From Chroococcidiopsis thermalis PCC 7203 (GTDB lineage Bacteria > Cyanobacteriota > Cyanobacteriia > Cyanobacteriales > Chroococcidiopsidaceae), in the NCBI RefSeq assembly GCF_000317125.1, contig NC_019695.1:1786336-1850335 (forward strand): a stretch of 64,000 bases of DNA, written 5' to 3'. The position numbers were made by a program, and so were the translations under genes. Under the pieces are notes generated by a model. The model was not told where the DNA came from and did no database searches. It saw nothing but the letters and a program-made list of their open reading frames with translations. Below, one piece after another: positions 57,929-64,000 of this stretch; position 1 is the first letter of the stretch; each line of letters starts with the position of its first letter.

Positions 57929-59830
57929 TTACGCCTGCACCCGAAAATCGTGGATCGACCACCAAGCTTTTTTCTCTTGTTTGTTGACAACGCGAATATA
58001 GCGACCTCTCACAGGAGAATTTAAGCCGATCCTCGTCACGGGAGAACCTAGACCTTGATATACTGGTTTGCCAAATTGGTTGGGATTGTTACCTACATAA
58101 ACCTCAAATCTTGTCAAGTAATCGTCTCCTGAAGATCCTGCATTCATGACGATCTCTCTAACTGTTTGGGGCGATCGCATATCGACTTGAAACCAATCGC
58201 CATTTGCGATCGCATCTCCACTGGTATAGCGCGTATCTGAATTGCGATCGATTGCCATATCTGGCGCTTCTCGATCCCAAGTACCTTTGCGGCTGGCTGA
58301 GGCTTGCCAGTTACGCGAATTTAATTCATTTTTGCCCACAACCGTTCTTTCAGTTCCAGCACGATAAACTAAAAATTCGGCAAACGACCAATCGGGCTTT
58401 GACTTTTTCGCAAATCTTTGAGGGACAATTCTGATATACCTAGCTTTTTGCGTCGGAAAAGACACTTGCATTCGTGCCATTGCATTTCCTTTGACACTGG
58501 CAACCAACTTTCCTTTTGACTTTGCCGTATTAGAGACATAGACCTGATAGTCTCGTAAAAAACTACTAGCGGCTTTGCGAGAATCCATCACGATTCTATT
58601 GAACGACTGCGACGAACCCAGATCGACAGCAAACCAATTACTAGAACTTGCATTGGCGATCGCAAATTGCGTCCGAAAGTCATTGTCAATTGCAGCTGCG
58701 GCATTTCCTCCCGAACTACTTGCTTTCCAAGCAAAACGATTCAGTTCAATTCCTCGTTTCGGTTCGGAGAGATTATGGGAATCGTCCCACACTTGTTCGC
58801 CCAACCAAGTTAAATTCGTCGGGCGACTGCCATTTGTTTTATTAACACTATCGCCACTCGCCCCACCCGTATCGGACGTTGCTAGTGCGTTCCAATCCCA
58901 TGCCCAATAATGCCATACGAGTCTGCCAATGCCACGCTTTTTTGCCACTGCCAAAGATATACGGGCGGCTTCCGTCACGTCTAAATCTGCTTGTGAATTG
59001 CCTGTAGTGGCAGCATACTCGCCAATAATCATTGCCAATCCTTTTTTCTGGACGCGATCGACAAAATTATCGAGTTTATTTAAATTCCAATTCCAATTAA
59101 CATAAGTATGCAGGCTAAAGACAACTCTTCTTCTCGGATCGGTTTTTAAAAGTTGTTGTCCGTAAGTTAAAAACGCACTGGTAGAGTCTTTAATAAAGTT
59201 AGCTTTGGTCGTGCCGTTGCCGTCTTCAGAACCAAAGTTGTAACCATCAACTACAATAATATTATTTGCACCTGCTTTGCGTATATCTTGGATTAGCAGT
59301 TTGTGCATGTCATACCAATATTTTTCGACTTTATTTGTTCCCCCTGGTTCGTTCATAATGTTGAACCAGACATAGGGATTATTTTTATAACGAGTGGCAA
59401 TTTTGCGCCAAAAATTACGTAAATCTTGTAAGGATGGATTGGAATCTTCAGTATAAAAACTACCTGAATGGTCGTGACATTCAAGCATAATTACTGTTCT
59501 GGGATTACTGCCAGCATAGGCTTTGACGTATTTATCTATTAGCTTATCGGTGACAAACCAATTCGGATCGCTACCTGGTTTCAGTACTAATGATAGTCTG
59601 ACGGTATTAAACTTCCAGATATTTTTGATATATTTCACATCTTTGGCACTCGATTGATCTGTCCAAATGCCAATATTTGCTCCTTTCATTACAAACGGCT
59701 GTCCGTTAGGAGCAAAAATTTTCGTACCTCTAACAGTAAATTCTTTTGCACTTGCTGCTGGAGAAAATCCAATAAAAACTATGCAGAGGAACGCCAAAAC
59801 CGATATAAGTGTAAAAGAAATTTTTCTCAT
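57929..59830 (-). CDS. Secreted GH5 glycoside hydrolase with two discoidin-like domains
   Basis: 633 residues. Signal peptide (1-28, ending ASA). GH5 TIM barrel about residues 30-350: acid/base E161 in WFNIMNEPGG and nucleophile E271 in AMIIGEYAATTG, with H241-T-Y243. Two F5/8-type C (discoidin) domains follow, about 360-490 and 500-633, each with DLGS/DMRS-SFNRIVM or TVREIVM pattern and RIVPQRF or RVVNKQE ends. A cellulase/mannanase-type activity is inferred; the discoidin domains should bind surface sugars. The start ATG is 59830; GHL10 gene lies upstream on the same strand, 108 bp away. Confidence 0.88.
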   Translation of the reverse strand: MRKISFTLISVLAFLCIVFIGFSPAASAKEFTVRGTKIFAPNGQPFVMKGANIGIWTDQSSAKDVKYIKNIWKFNTVRLSLVLKPGSDPNWFVTDKLIDKYVKAYAGSNPRTVIMLECHDHSGSFYTEDSNPSLQDLRNFWRKIATRYKNNPYVWFNIMNEPGGTNKVEKYWYDMHKLLIQDIRKAGANNIIVVDGYNFGSEDGNGTTKANFIKDSTSAFLTYGQQLLKTDPRRRVVFSLHTYVNWNWNLNKLDNFVDRVQKKGLAMIIGEYAATTGNSQADLDVTEAARISLAVAKKRGIGRLVWHYWAWDWNALATSDTGGASGDSVNKTNGSRPTNLTWLGEQVWDDSHNLSEPKRGIELNRFAWKASSSGGNAAAAIDNDFRTQFAIANASSSNWFAVDLGSSQSFNRIVMDSRKAASSFLRDYQVYVSNTAKSKGKLVASVKGNAMARMQVSFPTQKARYIRIVPQRFAKKSKPDWSFAEFLVYRAGTERTVVGKNELNSRNWQASASRKGTWDREAPDMAIDRNSDTRYTSGDAIANGDWFQVDMRSPQTVREIVMNAGSSGDDYLTRFEVYVGNNPNQFGKPVYQGLGSPVTRIGLNSPVRGRYIRVVNKQEKKAWWSIHDFRVQA

Positions 59831-59937
59831 GGCGTTACCTATCCTCTGGAAAAGCGCTCGCGCAAAGACACGAAGGCGCTAAGGCTAATCTTTTGCGTCT
59901 TTGCGGCTTTGCGCGAGATTAACAAACAGTTGCCATT

Positions 59938-62688
59938 CTAGCGCTGCCTAGCCAGAGGTGACGATGATTTCAGCACAACTCGTTCGCCATAATTTAACAG
60001 CCTTTCAAGAGTAGTCAGGCGGTTTGACCACACGTTGACTTGGTAAGAATTTTCTAACGCTTGCGATCGCATCCAATTTTTAAACTGAGTCTGGAAGCTA
60101 TTTAAAGCTGTTCTAGCTGCTGCTAAGTTACTGACAGAAGGAGTTTGAGCTAAGCGATCCAAAGCAGTCTCTAAGTTTTGCGATCGAGTATTAAACTCAC
60201 TCAGTGCCGTCCCCTTCAACCAAAGCCGCTCGTTTGCCAGCAAGAATTGCCACTCTTGGCGCAAATTAACATAACGCGCCGCTGCTGTGTGGAAAGGCTG
60301 ACGATAAGGGACTGGTGCAGTCACTTTGACTTTTGTGCCTTGGGTGTTGTGAAAAACTTGCTGGAGTTCATCGTTGAGGTTTTCAACAGCAAAAAGGGCG
60401 TAGCCGCTCCCGGGTAAGTCTCTAACGAGCTGAATTTGGTCGAATGCACCCATAGTTGGTAAGTTCAGCAAGCGAATTCCTGGCAACAGCAAAGCCGAAC
60501 CGAGTTTGCTAGAGGTAATCCAGGGTTGGGCGAGGCGCTGAAAACGGTAGGAATCTAGAGCATAAGTCATCGGCACGATCAAATCTACATCGCCGCGATT
60601 TGCCCAGACTTCCCAGTGTTGCTGTAACTTATGGGTGCGATCGTGTTCTGATAGAGGAAAGACAGCCACAGACATCACCAAGTTAGGGCGCTTTTGCTTC
60701 AAGTAGCGGGAAGCTTGAGCGACAAAACCATCGATTTGTTGCGTGCGAAACTGCGTCCACCTTTGCCATAAATCGCGATCGCTTGGTTTAATTGTCGTTG
60801 GGTCTACGCCCGTCAGTTGTTGAAACTGCTGCCTGGCGGCAATTCCGTAACCATAAGTCCGGTCGGCGCTGGGGTCTTGGAAAGGATAGCGGATGTAGTC
60901 TAGTTGCAAACCATCCACGTTGTAGCGGCTGACAATTTCTTCGTAAAGCCGTAATAAATATTGTCTGGCGGCGGGGTTGGCTGGGTCTAAAAATGGCTTA
61001 CCTTGACCGGGCGGAAATAAACTCCCGCGATTATCGTAACTCGCCCACTCGGGATGAGCGGCAATGACGGGTCCTGGATAATCTGCGGGTAAATTTATCA
61101 GCGTATTATGACGCTTGTTGCCTACGGCAAAAGTCCACACCCAGGCATGTAACTCCATATTGCGATCGTGGGCTAACTTCACCGCTGATGCCAACGGGTC
61201 CCAGCCTCTAACTAGTGGGTTGGGTTGAGGTGCAACTTGACTGGGATAGATCGGATAGCCAGCATTAACGGTTTCAAAAAAGATTGTATTGATACCAGCA
61301 GCGGCGAGACGGTCAAAAATCTTTGCCAATCCTTGCTCCGAACCCGCACGAATAATACTACCTCGGTCTAGCCACATCGCCCGAATTTCTGGTTGAGCCG
61401 CGTACTGTTCGACGGGGTAGTTTTGCCATAGTAGTGCTTGTGCTTTGTGCCATTGCTGACGCGCCCCCGCAAAGTCCTTTTGGGCGATCGCCTGGGGTAA
61501 AGTTTTGGCAATTGCTTTCGCCTCTGCCACTGCCCTAGCTGCCGATTCTGGTAACGTACCCACAAAGGAGCCAGTTGTCGCTACAGCGGTTGTTTCAGAG
61601 TTAGTTAGCTGTGCCGTTGCATTATCATTCATGCTGCTACTAAAAGCACGAGCTGCTAACTGAGCGCTTTCAAATCTGCCAATCAGATTATCTAACTCTT
61701 GTTTAAGCGCAAATGCCTGTACCCCATCTAAACCTGGTGGGGCAATTCGTTCGATCGCCTCATCTGCTGGTAGTTTGTTGTTGGTAATTGGTGATTGGTG
61801 ATTGGTAATTGGTAATTGGTGATTGGTAATTGGTGAATTCTTCTCTGTCCCTCTGCTCCCTTGTCCCCCTTGTCCCCCTTGTCCCCCTTGTCCCCCTTGC
61901 TCCCTGCTCCCTGCCACCGCACTACTACAATTCTGCGGCGCTACCGTAGCCGACTCAGGCAAGGAAATATACTGACTTAAAGACGCTCTCAACCAAGCGC
62001 GATCGAAGTCTCCTGGTGATACGTGACTCGAACCCCAACGCCAACCTAAAACCGTGGCGCGATCGCTTTTGACGACTGCGGCTTGATTTATTTGTGACTG
62101 CCAAATCGCGATCGGTCTACTATTCACACCAGTAGGAATTACAACTCCTCCCTGCACCAAACCATCATTTCCGGCTGGCTCCAGCCAATCTTTACTATTA
62201 CCCTGTAAGGTTTGTAAGTTATTGGGAGCATCTAGAGGAAATCCCCAGTACGCGCCTAAAAGCGAACTCAAGAGCTGGCGTACCCCCGGCTGACTCGTAC
62301 TTCCAACAGCACCACTGGCTATGACTTTACCACCTCGGCTCATCCATGCTTCTAAGGCAAGTGCTTGGTTAAAGTCAATATTCTCTACGTTAGGTAGAAA
62401 GATAACAGAGCGATCGCTCAAATCGCTGGCATTTTTGACAGCAGCTAAATCGACGACGCAATAATTGACTCCTGCTGCTTGCAAGCGCGCAGAAATATCC
62501 ATCCACTGAGCTGCATTATCATCGCTTTTAACTACAGCTAAAACTGCGGGTTCTTCTGCGGCTGTAGCAGGTAAATAGAAGGCAAGAGGCAAAAGTAGAG
62601 ACGTTACTAGCGTCTCTATTAAAAAATTCACAGACCTAGCCCTTACCAGGGTTGGTAAGAAAGCAAAAATATCAAAATTTTTAGACAT
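59938..62688 (-). CDS. Secreted GHL10 (DUF187-type) glycoside hydrolase-like protein
   Basis: 916 residues. The signal segment (about 20-43, SVNFLIETLVTSLLLPLAFYLPATA) includes codons from a REP palindrome. A GATase-like/DUF4350-type N-terminal part (about 48-190) is followed by a low-complexity insert (about 258-307) of GQG and ITNHQLP units, then the GHL10 barrel (about 440-800) starting IRAMWLDRGSIIRAG with FFETVNAG and LQLDYIRYPFQDP. The tail is helical. Sugar substrate unknown. Its ATG overlaps the stop of the DUF512 gene (TAATG), implying coupled translation, and a GH5 gene follows. Confidence 0.85.
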   Translation of the reverse strand: MSKNFDIFAFLPTLVRARSVNFLIETLVTSLLLPLAFYLPATAAEEPAVLAVVKSDDNAAQWMDISARLQAAGVNYCVVDLAAVKNASDLSDRSVIFLPNVENIDFNQALALEAWMSRGGKVIASGAVGSTSQPGVRQLLSSLLGAYWGFPLDAPNNLQTLQGNSKDWLEPAGNDGLVQGGVVIPTGVNSRPIAIWQSQINQAAVVKSDRATVLGWRWGSSHVSPGDFDRAWLRASLSQYISLPESATVAPQNCSSAVAGSREQGGQGGQGGQGGQGSRGTEKNSPITNHQLPITNHQSPITNNKLPADEAIERIAPPGLDGVQAFALKQELDNLIGRFESAQLAARAFSSSMNDNATAQLTNSETTAVATTGSFVGTLPESAARAVAEAKAIAKTLPQAIAQKDFAGARQQWHKAQALLWQNYPVEQYAAQPEIRAMWLDRGSIIRAGSEQGLAKIFDRLAAAGINTIFFETVNAGYPIYPSQVAPQPNPLVRGWDPLASAVKLAHDRNMELHAWVWTFAVGNKRHNTLINLPADYPGPVIAAHPEWASYDNRGSLFPPGQGKPFLDPANPAARQYLLRLYEEIVSRYNVDGLQLDYIRYPFQDPSADRTYGYGIAARQQFQQLTGVDPTTIKPSDRDLWQRWTQFRTQQIDGFVAQASRYLKQKRPNLVMSVAVFPLSEHDRTHKLQQHWEVWANRGDVDLIVPMTYALDSYRFQRLAQPWITSSKLGSALLLPGIRLLNLPTMGAFDQIQLVRDLPGSGYALFAVENLNDELQQVFHNTQGTKVKVTAPVPYRQPFHTAAARYVNLRQEWQFLLANERLWLKGTALSEFNTRSQNLETALDRLAQTPSVSNLAAARTALNSFQTQFKNWMRSQALENSYQVNVWSNRLTTLERLLNYGERVVLKSSSPLARQR
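61770..61917. repeat. Spacer-type repeats inside the GHL10 gene
   Basis: TTGGTAATTGGTGATTGG units (7 bp) are followed by CCCCCTTGTCCCCCTTGT units (9 bp). On the coding strand these give ITNHQLP and GQGGQG. Both also occur as spacers at 10443 and 46963. Confidence 0.9.
62596..62618. repeat. REP palindrome remnant in the GHL10 signal peptide
   Basis: TAGAGACG and CGTCTCTA arms with a TTACTAG centre; same TGTAGAGACG family but shorter. It encodes residues about 24-31 (IETLVTSL) in frame within the hydrophobic segment. Confidence 0.7.
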
Positions 62689-64000
62689 TACTTAATACAA
62701 GTATCGATGAGTTCCTCAACTCCCCTGACTGGGAGAATTGGGATATTTAATTTATGAGATAACTCTTCTATTGTCATATCATCCAAAAAACAGTTTTCGC
62801 CATACTTCAGCATCACGGCAGGCAGTATGACCGCGTTACCTAAGTCTTTACCACATAACCCTTCTAATAAATCTTGTCCTGTGAGTAATCCGGTGACAGA
62901 AATTTTTTGTCCCCAATAGTGACTACACAGAGCTACCATATCTATCCGCAGCCCATTTACTTGATTTAACTGTTGTAAAATTGGTTGAAACGCTTTTTCT
63001 ACGGCATTACCAACAACCCAGATAAATCGGCGTGATGGCTCGACTTGCAGCGGAAGATGTTTGGCTGCACTAGCAAAATGTTTTAAAAATAGGCGAATTG
63101 AACCCACACCGTTATCGATTTGAGGATAATCTTCATAATGAGATTGCGGTGGTAAATCCTCCCCTGCAACCAAAAACCACTCGTCTGCTAACCAGGCAAA
63201 GTTAGTGCCTAACTGCTGGCGAAATTTCTGCTGCAAGGCTTTGACTTGGGCTATGACTTCGGCTGCTTTTTCTGGAGTCACTGGAATTAACTCATCTTCA
63301 TCTGGACGAAACCGTGTCAAGCCTACTGGTACGACAGCAACAGAAGTAACTGCTGGTACTTCCCCAGGATCGCCAAGATAAAATTTTGCTAAATCGAGCA
63401 ACGTTCTTTCCAGATGTATGCCATCGTTAATCCCAGGACAAACAACAACTTGAGCGTGAATTTGCAGTCTTCGTTCTCGAAACCATTCAATCTGCTCTAA
63501 AATTTGAGCGGCTCTAGGATTTTTTAGCAGCCGCACCCTAACTTCAGGTTCGGTAGCGTGAACTGAGACATACAAAGGAGACAGGCGCATTTGTTCGATT
63601 CGCTGCCATTCCTTTTGGGTGAGGTTTGTCAGTGTCAGGTATGAGCCGTAAAGAAAGCTAAGGCGATAGTCATCATCCTTTAGGTATAAACTCTGTCGCT
63701 TACCTGGAGGTTGCTGGTCGATAAAACAGAACGGACAGCGATTGTTACACTGAATTAACCCATCGAACAGGGCTGTCTCAAACTCTAGTCCTAAATCTTC
63801 GTCGTAGTCTTTCTCAATTTCAACCGTATGAGTTTTACCTGCTGCATCTAAGACATCCAGTTGCAGCACTTCATCAGCACACAAAAACTGATAATCGATT
63901 AAGTCACGCGGACGAGTATCGTTGATGGATACGATCGCATCTCCTGGTTCAAAGCCAATCTCAGCAGCGATGGAATCTGGTAAAACCTTGGAAATGCGGG
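62688..64000 (-). CDS. PDZ/Fe-S DUF512 protein (TIGR03279-type), partial at the window end
   Basis: The frame is open from 62688 to the window edge, so the N-terminus is outside. From 63990 down to 63900 it reads as a PDZ domain (SKVLPDSIAAEIGFEPGDAI, VSINDTRPRD), then CNNRCPFCFIDQQP, a radical-SAM-like three-Cys cluster, and the C-terminal DUF512 region (GVGSIRLFLKHF, VTGLLTGQDL). This combination is the conserved cyanobacterial oxidoreductase family TIGR03279; its reaction is not known. Its TAA and the ATG of the GHL10 gene share one base. Confidence 0.88.
   Translation of the reverse strand, partial: RISKVLPDSIAAEIGFEPGDAIVSINDTRPRDLIDYQFLCADEVLQLDVLDAAGKTHTVEIEKDYDEDLGLEFETALFDGLIQCNNRCPFCFIDQQPPGKRQSLYLKDDDYRLSFLYGSYLTLTNLTQKEWQRIEQMRLSPLYVSVHATEPEVRVRLLKNPRAAQILEQIEWFRERRLQIHAQVVVCPGINDGIHLERTLLDLAKFYLGDPGEVPAVTSVAVVPVGLTRFRPDEDELIPVTPEKAAEVIAQVKALQQKFRQQLGTNFAWLADEWFLVAGEDLPPQSHYEDYPQIDNGVGSIRLFLKHFASAAKHLPLQVEPSRRFIWVVGNAVEKAFQPILQQLNQVNGLRIDMVALCSHYWGQKISVTGLLTGQDLLEGLCGKDLGNAVILPAVMLKYGENCFLDDMTIEELSHKLNIPILPVRGVEELIDTCIK

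Overview
The window is chromosomal DNA from a cyanobacterium. The evidence is a magnesium chelatase H subunit (chlH), zeta-carotene desaturase (crtQ), tocopherol cyclase, an NADPH thioredoxin reductase fused to thioredoxin (NTRC type), the photosystem II assembly protein Psb34, and very frequent GCGATCGC (HIP1) octamers in genes and spacers. The many short tandem repeats between genes suggest a large, repeat-rich genome (Chroococcidiopsis-like or filamentous); genus cannot be settled from the sequence alone.

Layout. 1-5.5 kb: end of a short-chain dehydrogenase, fumarase, a SPOR-like exported protein, a MAPEG protein and the NAD(P)HX repair enzyme. 5.6-8.7 kb: MHYT-PAS-GGDEF-EAL protein and a small exported Cys protein. 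8.9-16.1 kb: type II NADH dehydrogenase, crtQ with its SRPBCC neighbour, DUF4112, an alpha/beta hydrolase and the NTRC-type reductase. 16.6-21.7 kb: a two-gene signalling unit (hybrid kinase plus REC-PAS-GGDEF-EAL). 21.7-26.8 kb: an unrecognised lipoprotein, PEP synthase and a decayed Rpn-type gene. 26.9-32.1 kb: rpsB-tsf, a coiled-coil protein and recG, all on the minus strand. 32.3-38.4 kb: GT2, DedA, STAS protein, rpsF, an M23 peptidase and an LpxB-like protein. 38.9-44.4 kb: chlH, then an accessory patch with a REP-associated tyrosine transposase (RAYT), its palindromes and a broken acetyltransferase. 44.4-49.9 kb: DnaJ-TPR-WD40 protein, tocopherol cyclase, tRNA-Arg(CCU), a dCMP deaminase/ThyA-like operon and psb34. 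50.2-57.8 kb: CysA, a peptide-type binding protein, AzlCD, a broken toxin-antitoxin pair and small membrane proteins. 57.9-64 kb: GH5 enzyme with two discoidin-like domains, a GHL10 protein and a PDZ/FeS DUF512 protein.

The most notable theme is how repeats behave. A 30-bp palindrome with TGTAGAGACGTTGCA arms occurs at least seven times in 64 kb, next to and inside the RAYT gene, inside chlH, and inside a signal peptide. Separately, 7-bp (ACCAATT) and 9-bp (GGGGGACAA) tandem repeats common between genes also lie in frame inside a histidine kinase, an LpxB-like protein and a GHL10 protein; RecG and a coiled-coil protein carry related spacer-type sequence. They appear as low-complexity tracts such as ITNYQLP. 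The dCMP deaminase and ThyA-like/DUF4346 pair, with an ATGA overlap, is the most interesting gene-level system. A short psb34 gene has a candidate RpaB (HLR1) site upstream.
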